NCBI GenBank assembly: GCA_021781775.1
Contig: JAJXWE010000084.1
Span: 1 to 6,847 of the forward strand
Source: Pseudomonadota bacterium
GTDB taxonomy: Bacteria > Pseudomonadota > Gammaproteobacteria > Steroidobacterales > Steroidobacteraceae
DNA length: 6,847 nt
Direction of reading: 5' to 3'
The notes under the pieces are model-generated. The model saw only the letters and a program-made list of their open reading frames with translations. It was not told the origin of the DNA and did no database searches. Shown here one piece after another: positions 1 through 6,741 of this stretch. A program made the position numbers and the translations under genes. Position 1 is the first letter of the stretch. The number at the start of each line of letters is the position of its first letter.

Positions 1-1612
1 ATCTCGGTAGCATGCGCGTCGGCCGCGCTCCCTGGTCACGCAGGAACGTCTGGAACGCCGCGCGGCTCGCAGGCGGAATGTTGATGAAGAAATAGTTCGG
101 CAGATTCTGCGGCAGCGTCCGCCGCCAGTCCCCAGTCAGGTCGCTGCGCAGGATGCCGAGCAGCATCAGCGCCATGACACCGGTGCCGAAGGCGACGATC
201 TGCACCACACTCTCGGCGCGGCGCCGGCCGAGGTTGGCGATGCCGTAGCGCCAGGCCACCCCGACGCGCCCGCGCAGCCGGTTGGCCAACAGCACCAGCG
301 CCAGCCCCGCACCGGCGAGCAGGGCAATGAAGGCTGCGAGCCCGATCGACAGCCGCACGAAGGGCGGGCCGGCGCCCATGATCCAGTAGATGAGCAGCAC
401 GACGAGGGTCACGGCCGGCCCGAAGGCGAGCAGCACCGCCGGGCGCGGGGGGCCGACGTCGCGGCGCAGCACGCGGATGGCCGGAGCGCCGGTGAGCTGC
501 AGCAGCGGCGGCAGGGCGAGCCCCGCCAACAGTGCCCATGCGCTTCCCAGGCCGAGGAGGACCGGAGCCAGCCCCGGCGCCGGCAGTTCGCGCGCGGCGA
601 GCAGCCCGCGCAGCGCGTGCACCAACCACAGCTGCGTCAGCTCCCCTAGCGCGCAGCCGAGCACCCCGGCCGTCAGCGCGATCGCGGCCAGCTGCGCCAG
701 CGCCAGCGCAAGGACCGTCCCGCGCGTCGCGCCGAGGGTCTTCAACAGCGCGACGGTGTCCAGATGACGGGCCACGTAGCGCCGCGCGGCCATGGCCACG
801 GCTGCGGCGCACAGCAGCACCGCGGCGAGACTGGCGAGGTTCAGGAAGCGGTCGGCGCGCTGGAGCGCCGCGTGGATCTGCCGGCTGGCATCGGCAACCG
901 TGCGCAACCGCTCCCCGCCGCTCAGGTGCCCGTGGAGCCAGAGCTGCAAGGCGCGCACGCGTGGCGGTGGTCCGGCGAACAGCGCGCTGTAGCGCACGCG
1001 GCTGCCGGGCTGAATCAGCTGCGTGCCCGGGATGTCCGCGGCGTTCATGAGCAGACCCGGCACCAGGCCGGTGAAGGCGCCCGCCTGGTCGGGGCGCGAA
1101 ACGAGCACGCGCCCGACGGTGAGCGTCGCGGCACCGATGGCCAGGTGCGAGCCGACCCGCGCGCCGAGCACCGCCAGCAGCCTCGAGTCGGGCCACACCT
1201 GCCCGGGCGGCGGGATGCCCGCGGTGGCCTCGCCCGGCGCGTACGGCGCGTCGGCGACGAGGACGCGACCGCGCAGCGGATAACCCGCCGACACCGCGTA
1301 CAGGTCGGTGAGCTGGCTGCGCTGACCGTGAAAGACCACGCTCAGCATGCCGATGGCACGGGTGGCGCGCAGCCCGTCACGGGCGGCGGCGGCGAAATCG
1401 GCCGGCGGCAGCGGCTCGGGCGACTCCACGCGCAGGTCGGCGGCGAGCACGGTGCTGGCCTGCAGTCTCACTGCGGCGTGGATGCGGCTGACGAGCAGGC
1501 CGACGCCCGACAGCGCGCCCACGGCGACGATCAGCGCGAGCAGCAGAACGCCGAGCTCCCCGGAGCGCCACTCGCGGCCCAACATGCGTAGCGCCAAGCG
1601 GACGGTGTGCAT
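1..1612 (-). CDS. ybbP: YbbP-type ABC transporter permease (FtsX/MacB-like), partial
   Basis: This is the inner-membrane permease partner of the ATPase encoded just upstream. The frame is open from ATG at 1612 to the left edge, giving 537 residues without a stop. E. coli YbbP is about 800 residues, so roughly the last third lies outside the window. Visible order: cytoplasmic start, TM1 about 19-43, a large periplasmic domain about 44-255, and hydrophobic segments near 256-276, 300-322, 345-370, 393-411, 420-443 and 467-487. A second periplasmic domain begins after about 488. The stretch RHLDTVALLKTLGATRG (282-298) is the typical FtsX coupling-helix region that contacts the ATPase, and WRYGIANLGRRR (454-465) opens the second FtsX unit. 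The start lies one base after the ybbA stop and has only a weak ribosome binding site (GGAT), which suggests translational coupling. Family known: type VII (mechanotransmission) ABC systems. The substrate is inferred only, probably lipidic given the tesA neighbour. Confidence 0.9.
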   Translation of the reverse strand, partial: MHTVRLALRMLGREWRSGELGVLLLALIVAVGALSGVGLLVSRIHAAVRLQASTVLAADLRVESPEPLPPADFAAAARDGLRATRAIGMLSVVFHGQRSQLTDLYAVSAGYPLRGRVLVADAPYAPGEATAGIPPPGQVWPDSRLLAVLGARVGSHLAIGAATLTVGRVLVSRPDQAGAFTGLVPGLLMNAADIPGTQLIQPGSRVRYSALFAGPPPRVRALQLWLHGHLSGGERLRTVADASRQIHAALQRADRFLNLASLAAVLLCAAAVAMAARRYVARHLDTVALLKTLGATRGTVLALALAQLAAIALTAGVLGCALGELTQLWLVHALRGLLAARELPAPGLAPVLLGLGSAWALLAGLALPPLLQLTGAPAIRVLRRDVGPPRPAVLLAFGPAVTLVVLLIYWIMGAGPPFVRLSIGLAAFIALLAGAGLALVLLANRLRGRVGVAWRYGIANLGRRRAESVVQIVAFGTGVMALMLLGILRSDLTGDWRRTLPQNLPNYFFINIPPASRAAFQTFLRDQGARPTRMLPR

Positions 1613-1613
1613 G

Positions 1614-2282
1614 CTAGAGGATCCGGCCCGCGTCCATGTGCACGGTGCGCGCGCAGCGCGCGGCGAGCTCGCGATCGTGGGTCACGAGCACGAGCGTCGT
1701 GCCGGTCTGGGTGTTCAGCTCGAACAGCCGCTCGATGACGTTCGTCCCGGTGGCGCTGTCGAGGTTGCCGGTCGGCTCATCGGCGAACAGTACCGCCGGG
1801 CGTCCGACGAACGCGCGCGCGAGGGCGACGCGCTGCTGCTCGCCACCGGAGAGCTGGCGCGGGTAATGGTCCGCGCGCGCGGCCAGCCCCACGTGTGCCA
1901 GCGCCGTGCGCGCGGCCGCGCGCGCCCCGCGATGGCGCGCCAGTTCGAGCGGCAGCGCGACGTTTTCGAGCGCCGTGAGCGCCGCAAGGAGATGAAAGGC
2001 CTGGAACACGAACCCGACGTGCGCGGCGCGCACGCGTGCACGCCCGTCCTCATCCAGTGCCGCGAGGTCCTGCCCGGCGAGCAACACCCGGCCGCGGGTC
2101 GGCACGTCGAGGCCCGCCAGCAGCGCGAGCAGCGTGGACTTGCCCGCCCCCGAGGGGCCGATCACCGCGAGCGTCTCGCCGGCGGCGATATCGAGCGATG
2201 CCTCGTGCACAATAGTGAGCGGGCCTGCTGGACTGTCGACCGTCTTCGTGAGGTGCTCGGCCTTGAGAACGCACTCCCGCAT
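1614..2282 (-). CDS. ybbA: YbbA-type ABC transporter ATP-binding protein
   Basis: This 222-residue cytoplasmic ATPase powers the adjacent YbbP permease. All ABC motifs are present: Walker A GPSGAGKST (42-50), Q-loop Gln94 in FVFQAF, signature LSGGEQQ (144-150), Walker B AVLFADEP (163-170, with catalytic Glu169), D-loop NLDSATG (173-179) and H-loop His202. Length and sequence fit the LolD/MacB/YbbA group. The divergent tesA next door and the phrase RAAHVGFVFQAFHLL (close to E. coli YbbA as I recall it) favour YbbA over LolD. ATG 2282 gives an N-terminus matching the family. ATG 2306 in the same frame would add eight residues, and neither start has a good ribosome binding site. The stop (TAG, 1616-1614) is one base before the ybbP start. 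The coding start overlaps the 5' end of tesA on the other strand. Expected to be co-transcribed with ybbP. Confidence 0.93.
   Translation of the reverse strand: MRECVLKAEHLTKTVDSPAGPLTIVHEASLDIAAGETLAVIGPSGAGKSTLLALLAGLDVPTRGRVLLAGQDLAALDEDGRARVRAAHVGFVFQAFHLLAALTALENVALPLELARHRGARAAARTALAHVGLAARADHYPRQLSGGEQQRVALARAFVGRPAVLFADEPTGNLDSATGTNVIERLFELNTQTGTTLVLVTHDRELAARCARTVHMDAGRIL
2250..2255 (+). promoter_or_regulatory. Ribosome binding site for the TTG start of tesA
   Basis: GAGGTG lies seven bases before TTG 2263, a near-ideal Shine-Dalgarno match and spacing. No comparable site precedes the in-frame GTG 2284 or ATG 2305. It therefore decides the tesA start. It lies inside the first codons of ybbA on the opposite strand. 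Confidence 0.72.
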
Positions 2283-2913
2283 CGTGCCGTCGTGGCTCGC
2301 TGTCATGTTGGGCATCGGGTTGCTGTCGGTGACATTGCCGCAGGCCCAGGCATCGGCACGCACCATCCTCGTGTTCGGCGACAGCCTGAGCGCCGCGCAC
2401 GGGCTGCGGACCGAGCAGGGCTGGGTGGCGCTGCTGGGGCAGCGGCTGCGCAGAGAAGGGTACCGGTACCGCCTCGTCAACGCCAGCGTGAGCGGCGAGA
2501 CCACCACCGGGGGCCTGGAGCGCCTGCCGCACGAGCTGCGCGCGGTACACCCCGGCATCGTCATCCTCGAGCTCGGCGCGAACGATGGCCTGCGCGGCCT
2601 GCCGCTGACGCTCGCGGCCCACAACCTCGCGGCCATGGTCCGACTGGCGCGCGCGGCCGGCGCCCGGGTCGTGCTGCTCGGCCTCCTCATTCCGCCGAAT
2701 TATGGGCCGCGCTACACGCAGCAGTTCGCGGCGCTGTATCCGGATCTGGCGCGGCGCTTTCATCTGCCCCTGGTACCGTTCCTGCTCGCGCACGTCGCGC
2801 TCGATCCGAGCCTCATGCAGACCGACGGCCTGCATCCCAACGCGCGCGGGGAGCCGCGCGTGCTCGAGAACGTCTGGCCCGTCCTCAAGCCGCTGCTGCA
2901 CCGGTTTCCTTAA
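2263..2913 (+). CDS. tesA: TesA: periplasmic GDSL thioesterase I / lysophospholipase L1
   Basis: This is an SGNH-fold hydrolase acting on acyl-CoA thioesters, lysophospholipids and aryl esters in the periplasm. From TTG 2263 it has 216 residues (E. coli TesA has 208). Residues 1-30 form a signal peptide: basic start MRTHSR, hydrophobic core WLAVMLGIGLLSV, and a cleavage site after PQAQA. Block I is FGDSLS with nucleophile Ser41. Block II supplies oxyanion Gly78 (VSGET). Block III is LGANDG (104-109) with Asn107. Block V is DGLHPN with Asp188 and His191. LPPNYG-like IPPNYGPRY (143-151) also matches TesA closely. TTG is preferred because it alone has a strong ribosome binding site (2250-2255) and gives a basic n-region; ATG 2305 would leave a truncated, uncharged signal. 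The gene is divergent from ybbA-ybbP, as in E. coli, and its first 20 bases overlap ybbA head-to-head. Confidence 0.93.
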   Translation: MRTHSRIVPSWLAVMLGIGLLSVTLPQAQASARTILVFGDSLSAAHGLRTEQGWVALLGQRLRREGYRYRLVNASVSGETTTGGLERLPHELRAVHPGIVILELGANDGLRGLPLTLAAHNLAAMVRLARAAGARVVLLGLLIPPNYGPRYTQQFAALYPDLARRFHLPLVPFLLAHVALDPSLMQTDGLHPNARGEPRVLENVWPVLKPLLHRFP

Positions 2914-2967
2914 GCGACAGGCTTGGTCGGCGAAGCGCGCCGCGCTATCGTGGGCACCTTGCCACCC

Positions 2968-2973
2968 GGAGGT
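2968..2973 (+). promoter_or_regulatory. Ribosome binding site of the COG4798-like gene
   Basis: GGAGGT lies six bases before ATG 2980. It fixes this ATG over the upstream in-frame TTG at 2923, which has no such site and would place the signal peptide well inside the protein. Confidence 0.8.
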
Positions 2974-2979
2974 CGCTTC

Positions 2980-3888
2980 ATGCGTTCACTCGCTCCGATC
3001 GCCTTGCACACCCCGCGCCCGTACCGTTGCGCTCGCGGTCCCGTCCGTCTGGGCGCGCTCGCCGCCTGCGCGCTGCTGCTCGCCGCCGCCCTGCCGGCCG
3101 CTGCCACCACCCCGCCGGCGGTCCGCCAGGCGCTCGAGGCCGCGATCCATGGACCGCAGCGGACGCCGGCCTACGCCAAGCGCGATGCGTTCCGCCATCC
3201 GCTGCAGACGCTCGAGTTCTTCGGCATCCGCCCCGACATGCGGGTCGTCGAAGTGCTTCCCGGCGGTGGCTGGTACACGGAGATCCTCGCGCCGTTCCTG
3301 CACGATCACGGCCAGCTGATCGAGGCGACCGCCCCGGTTGCCGGCACGAGCGGCTGGGCGCATCGCTCCGCGCTCGCCTACGAGCACAAGCTTGCCGCCG
3401 ATCCGGCGGTCTACGGCAACGTGCGGCTCGAGCCGTTCGAGCTGCCGAACTACCTGCACCTCGGTGCGCCGGATTCGGCCGACATGGTGGTCACGTTCAA
3501 CAACATGCACGATCTGATGTTTGCGAACGTGCACCACGAGGTGACGCCGATCTTCCTCGAGGCATTCATGCGCAGCGCCTATGAGGTGCTCAAGCCGGGC
3601 GGCGTGCTCGGCGTCGTCGGCCACCGCTGTGCGCCGCAGATGTCGCTGCCGCAGTGCTTCCCTCTGGCGCGGCTTCCGCAGGCGTTCGTGATTCAGCAGG
3701 CCGAGGCCGCGGGCTTGCGGCTCGCCGGGACCTCCGAGATCCTCGCCAACCCGAAGGATCCGCGCAACATCCCGGTGTTCTTCCTGCCGCCGTCGCTGGC
3801 GGACTCGAGTGCGGCGGCCCGCCGCCACTACGCGGCCATCGGCTACGCCGACGACTACACGCTGAAGTTCGTCAAGCCCGCGCACTGA
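2980..3888 (+). CDS. Exported class I SAM methyltransferase-like protein (COG4798 type)
   Basis: This 302-residue protein resembles the 'predicted methyltransferase' family COG4798. Its substrate is unknown and no function is established. The N-terminus (1-42) looks like a signal sequence: several Arg in the first 23 residues, a hydrophobic run LGALAACALLLAAALPAAA, and a likely cleavage after Ala42. LAAC at 27-30 fits a lipobox, but the hydrophobic stretch before that Cys is short. Mature part: FGIRPDMRVVEVLPGGGWYTEIL (80-103) holds the Rossmann motif I with Glu91 and the glycines 95-97. VVTFNNMHDLM (170-180) is at the motif IV position, and LKPGGVLGVVGHR (204-216) is the usual post-motif strand. 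The gene starts 66 bases after tesA on the same strand with no convincing terminator between, so read-through from tesA is possible. It converges on the MFS gene. Oddity: an exported protein would meet no cytoplasmic SAM. The fold assignment is secure; enzymatic activity is not. Confidence 0.85.
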   Translation: MRSLAPIALHTPRPYRCARGPVRLGALAACALLLAAALPAAATTPPAVRQALEAAIHGPQRTPAYAKRDAFRHPLQTLEFFGIRPDMRVVEVLPGGGWYTEILAPFLHDHGQLIEATAPVAGTSGWAHRSALAYEHKLAADPAVYGNVRLEPFELPNYLHLGAPDSADMVVTFNNMHDLMFANVHHEVTPIFLEAFMRSAYEVLKPGGVLGVVGHRCAPQMSLPQCFPLARLPQAFVIQQAEAAGLRLAGTSEILANPKDPRNIPVFFLPPSLADSSAAARRHYAAIGYADDYTLKFVKPAH

Positions 3889-3898
3889 GCCGCCGGGA

Positions 3899-3930
3899 CC
3901 GGCCGGCGCCGCACGGGCGGCGCCGGCCGG
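3899..3930. terminator. GC-rich hairpin between convergent genes, probable bidirectional terminator
   Basis: Bases 3899-3912 pair perfectly with 3917-3930, a 14-bp all-G/C stem with loop ACGG (3913-3916). An additional outer pairing, CTGAGC (3885-3890) with GCTCAG (3930-3935), is possible with a bulge and would include the stop codon of the upstream gene. It sits in the 49 bases between two convergent stop codons, so it can serve both genes. No T-run follows on either strand, so it is not a textbook intrinsic terminator. Stemloops without U-tracts are common at convergent ends in GC-rich bacteria. Confidence 0.65.
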
Positions 3931-3937
3931 CTCAGCC

Positions 3938-5170
3938 TCAAGCGCTCCGGCCCCTCAGCGCCACGCTCTTGGCCTCCCGACCGAGGAGCGTGGCCGCCGT
4001 CAGCGTCACGGCGACGATCCCGAGGGTCCAGCCGAGCACCGCGCCGAGATCCCCGCCGTGGCGCGCGGCGAGGGCGGATTGCAGCGGCGCGAGCAGCGCC
4101 ATCGCGAAGTTGCCGAGCTGGTAGGCGAAGGCCGGCAGGATCGCCCGCACGCCGGGCGGGGACAGCTCGTTCAGGTGCGCCGGCACGATGCCCCAGGCTC
4201 CCTGCACCATGAACTGCATCAGGAACGCCCCGAGCGCGAGCAACGGCACGCTCGGCGCCGCGGTCCACAGCGGAATGACCGGCAGCGCGAGCAGCGCCGC
4301 GCAGGCGATCGCCCGGCGGCGGCCGATGTGCTCCGATAGCGCGCCGAAGCCCACTCCTCCGAGCAGCGCGCCGAGGTTCATCAGCATCACCAGGTCGTCG
4401 GCGCGCGCGCCGCTGACGCCGCGTTCTCGGGTGAGGAACACCTTGTACAGATCCTGCGAGCCGTGCGAGAACGCGTTGAACAGCGCCATCAGCAGAATCA
4501 TGTACAGAAGGATCGGCGCGTTGTCGACGGCGATCCGCCACAACTCGCGCAGGCTCGAGCGGCGGGCGTGACGACCTTCGAGCCACGCCGGTGATTCCCC
4601 GACGCCGAAGCGGATGTAGAGCACGAGCAGCGCCGGCAGCGCTCCGATGACGAACAGGCCGCGCCAGCCGACCGCCGCGAAGCACAGGCGCGAGACGGCT
4701 GCAGCCAGCAGGAAGCCGAGCACGTAGCCTTCCTGCAGCAGCCCGGAGAAAACGCCGCGCCCCTCGGCCGGCAGCGTCTCGAATGCGAGTGCCGCGCCGA
4801 CGCCCCACTCCCCGCCCATGGCGAGACCGAATGCTGCGCGCAGCGCGAGCAGCACGGTCAGGTCGGGTGCGAAGGCGGAGGCTAGCTCGATGAGCGCGTA
4901 CGACAGCACATTCAGCATCAGGACCGGACGGCGTCCGTACTTCTCCGCGAGCCAGCCGAACAGCAGCGCCCCCACCGGGCGCAGCGCCAGCGTGAGGGTG
5001 ATGCCGAAGCTGACGGCGGTGAGGCTGGTGTGGAAGTCTGTGCCGATCGCGTGCAGCGACACGATGAAGATGAAGAAATCGAACGCATCGAGCGTCCAGC
5101 CGCCGAGCGCGGCGAAGTAGGCGTGGCGCTGAGCGCGCGTCAGCTGCGCGAAATTGCGGATCAGTCTCAT
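3938..5170 (-). CDS. MFS transporter, sialate:H+ symporter / Jen1-like carboxylate family
   Basis: This is a 410-residue inner-membrane carrier of the major facilitator superfamily, probably a proton symporter for a small organic acid. It has about 12 hydrophobic segments in two halves. The start LGGWTLDAFDFFIF (22-35) is typical of the sialate:H+ symporter (SHS) family. Motif A is GWLAEKYGRRP (72-82), with a second-half copy GALSEHIGRRR (276-286). NAFSHGSQDLYKV (232-244) matches the motif known from yeast Jen1-type lactate/pyruvate carriers, NXX(S/T)HX(S/T)QDXXXT, except that the last Thr is Val. Start ATG 5170 has GGGGAGG eight bases upstream. It follows the POT gene by 22 bases on the same strand, so the two are very likely one transcript. 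Lactate, pyruvate or another monocarboxylate is the best guess. Sialic acid is less likely because no nan catabolic genes are nearby. Substrate not provable here. Confidence 0.88.
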   Translation of the reverse strand: MRLIRNFAQLTRAQRHAYFAALGGWTLDAFDFFIFIVSLHAIGTDFHTSLTAVSFGITLTLALRPVGALLFGWLAEKYGRRPVLMLNVLSYALIELASAFAPDLTVLLALRAAFGLAMGGEWGVGAALAFETLPAEGRGVFSGLLQEGYVLGFLLAAAVSRLCFAAVGWRGLFVIGALPALLVLYIRFGVGESPAWLEGRHARRSSLRELWRIAVDNAPILLYMILLMALFNAFSHGSQDLYKVFLTRERGVSGARADDLVMLMNLGALLGGVGFGALSEHIGRRRAIACAALLALPVIPLWTAAPSVPLLALGAFLMQFMVQGAWGIVPAHLNELSPPGVRAILPAFAYQLGNFAMALLAPLQSALAARHGGDLGAVLGWTLGIVAVTLTAATLLGREAKSVALRGRSA

Positions 5171-5178
5171 CGCAGTGT

Positions 5179-5185
5179 CCTCCCC
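5179..5185 (-). promoter_or_regulatory. Ribosome binding site of the MFS gene
   Basis: Read on the minus strand this is GGGGAGG, eight bases before ATG 5170. It lies wholly in the 22-base gap after the POT stop codon, so the MFS gene has its own translation start even if transcribed from upstream. Confidence 0.8.
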
Positions 5186-5192
5186 TGTCTGC

Positions 5193-6689
5193 TCAGCGCA
5201 CGCCGGCCATCAGCCGCTTCACCGGTGCGCTGATCATGAGCATCAGCACCCCGCCGCCGGCGCTCCAGCCCAGCAGCGTGAGGTACAGCGCCGGCAGCGT
5301 CGTCAGATGGTGGGCGTTGTAGTCCCCCGAAAGCAGGCCTGCCAGGAAGCTGCCGAGCGCCAGTGTCAGGAACCACAGGCCCATGGTCTGGCCGGCGAAA
5401 CGCGCCGGCGCCAGCTGCGTCGTGGAGGAAAGACCGACGGGCGAGAGGCACAGCTCGCCGCAGGCATTCAGCAAGTAGGTGGCCGTCAGCCACAGCGGCG
5501 AGACCTGCGCGCCGCGCATCACGCGCAGCGACGCCACGTACATCACGAGCATGCTCGCGGCCATCAACAGCAGTCCCCAGGCGAACTTCGCCGGCGAGGA
5601 CAGGTCCCGGCTGCGCCGTCCGAGCGCGACCCACAGCGCCGCGAACACCGGCGCCAGGGCAATGACGAACACCGGATTGATGGTCTGCATGTCCCCGGCG
5701 GGCATGAGCCAGCCGAAGATGCGCCGATCGGTATAGCGCTCGGCGAACAGGTTGAACGAGCCGAACATCTGCATGTAGGCCATCCAGAACACGGTGGAGG
5801 CCGCGAACAGCGCCATCAGGGCGAACACGCGGTTGCGCTCCTCGCGAGTCAGTCCGGCGAGCAGCGCCATGTACAGCATGTAGCCGGCCATCAGGGCGCC
5901 CACCGCCCAGGAGAGCGAGTCCGAGAGCGTGACGGGGTCGACCGTCATGGTGCCGGTGAGCGTTGCGATCGTCAGCACGGCGATCAGTGCGACGAACCCC
6001 CAGAGTGCCAGCCAGGAGCGCGGCCGGGTGCTCCCCGGCGCCGCGCCGGCGTGACCCAGATAGCGTTGCGTGGCCAGGAACTGGGCCACGCCGAACAGCA
6101 TGCCGAGCGCCGGCAGGGCGAAGCCCGCGTGCCAGCCGTAGTGCTGCGCCACCAGCGGCACGAACATTGGGCCGAACAGTGAGCCGATGTTGATGCCCAT
6201 GTAGAAAATGGAGAATCCGGCGTCGCGCTGCGAGCCGCCCTGCGCGTACAGCGCCCCCACCGTGGCGCTCACGTTGGGCTTGAGCAGCCCGACACCGAGC
6301 ACGTTGAAGATCAGGCCGAGGAAGAACGCGCGGCGGCTGCCGGCAGCGAGCAGGGCGTTGCCCGTGGTGATCAGCACCGCGCCGGCAAGCACCGCCCGGC
6401 GGCCGCCGATCAGCCGATCCGCGATCCACCCGCCGAGCAGGGACAACAGGTATGTACCGCCGAAGTAAAGTCCGACGATGGCATTGGCGTTCCGATCGCC
6501 GTAGCCCAATCCGCCGCGCCCGCTCGCGGCGACCATGAACAGGATCAGGATCGACTGGATGCCGTAGTAGGTGAACCGCTCCCACATTTCCGTGAAGAAC
6601 AGCGTGGCGAGCCCGCGCGGGTGGCCAAACGAGGTTCCCCCGGGTGCCGGAGCGGCCGCCGCGCCCGTCTCAGTGCTGGTCGTGCTCAT
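5193..6689 (-). CDS. POT/PTR2 family proton-dependent oligopeptide transporter
   Basis: This 498-residue inner-membrane symporter takes up di- and tripeptides with protons, a length typical of bacterial POTs (Dtp type). After a 22-residue Ala/Thr/Pro-rich soluble start comes FFTEMWERFTYYG (31-43), the ExxER proton-coupling motif (Glu34, Glu37, Arg38). Next are the PTR2 signature around GGWIADRLIGGRR (86-98), the conserved LLKPN Lys137, and the second signature FSIFYMGINIGSLFGP (159-174). In the C-terminal half, CGELCLSPVGLS (410-421) carries the conserved TM10 Glu412 of the peptide site. About 14 hydrophobic segments are expected, including the two linker helices between the halves (about 226-280). 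ATG 6689 is preceded by a run of six G four bases upstream, a mediocre ribosome binding site. The gene stands 52 bases after tatC and 22 before the MFS gene. All catalytic/coupling residues look intact. The exact paralogue (DtpA/B/D) cannot be named. Confidence 0.95.
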   Translation of the reverse strand: MSTTSTETGAAAAPAPGGTSFGHPRGLATLFFTEMWERFTYYGIQSILILFMVAASGRGGLGYGDRNANAIVGLYFGGTYLLSLLGGWIADRLIGGRRAVLAGAVLITTGNALLAAGSRRAFFLGLIFNVLGVGLLKPNVSATVGALYAQGGSQRDAGFSIFYMGINIGSLFGPMFVPLVAQHYGWHAGFALPALGMLFGVAQFLATQRYLGHAGAAPGSTRPRSWLALWGFVALIAVLTIATLTGTMTVDPVTLSDSLSWAVGALMAGYMLYMALLAGLTREERNRVFALMALFAASTVFWMAYMQMFGSFNLFAERYTDRRIFGWLMPAGDMQTINPVFVIALAPVFAALWVALGRRSRDLSSPAKFAWGLLLMAASMLVMYVASLRVMRGAQVSPLWLTATYLLNACGELCLSPVGLSSTTQLAPARFAGQTMGLWFLTLALGSFLAGLLSGDYNAHHLTTLPALYLTLLGWSAGGGVLMLMISAPVKRLMAGVR

Positions 6690-6741
6690 CGTCCCCCCGC
6701 GTGGTCTTGTTGTTGTGTGCGCCGCCGAGCACGGCGTCGTG

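Noticed and set aside
36..1196. A 386-codon minus-strand frame inside the permease region.
   Set aside because: Its Arg/Ala-rich product has no family features, while another minus-strand frame through the same DNA gives a clear FtsX-type permease open from 1612 to the edge.
2208..2213. CACAAT as a possible -10 box for tesA.
   Set aside because: Four of six matches and no acceptable -35 at 16-18 bases upstream; promoters cannot be placed reliably in this GC-rich coding sequence.
2050..2901. A 283-codon minus-strand frame opposite tesA.
   Set aside because: It is antisense to an intact GDSL hydrolase, shows no domain of its own, and overlaps ybbA in the wrong frame.
2934..2946. Small hairpin AGCGC-GCC-GCGCT between tesA and the methyltransferase-like gene, and a second weak one around GTGG/CCAC just after it.
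   Set aside because: Five-base stem and no T-run; such short palindromes are expected by chance at this GC content, so it is not supported as a terminator.
1347..3584. A 745-codon open frame on the plus strand across ybbA, tesA and the methyltransferase-like gene.
   Set aside because: It is out of frame with tesA and the methyltransferase and antisense to ybbA. The product is Arg/Ala/Pro-rich with no recognisable domain, a usual by-product of high GC.
5154..6182. A 342-codon plus-strand frame opposite the POT gene.
   Set aside because: The product is Gln/His/Arg-rich and low in hydrophobics, as expected of the antisense of a membrane-protein gene; the opposite strand has every POT motif.
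6723..6736. Hairpin CGCCG-AGCA-CGGCG between tatC and the POT gene.
   Set aside because: Only five base pairs and no T-run on the minus-strand side; too weak to call a terminator.
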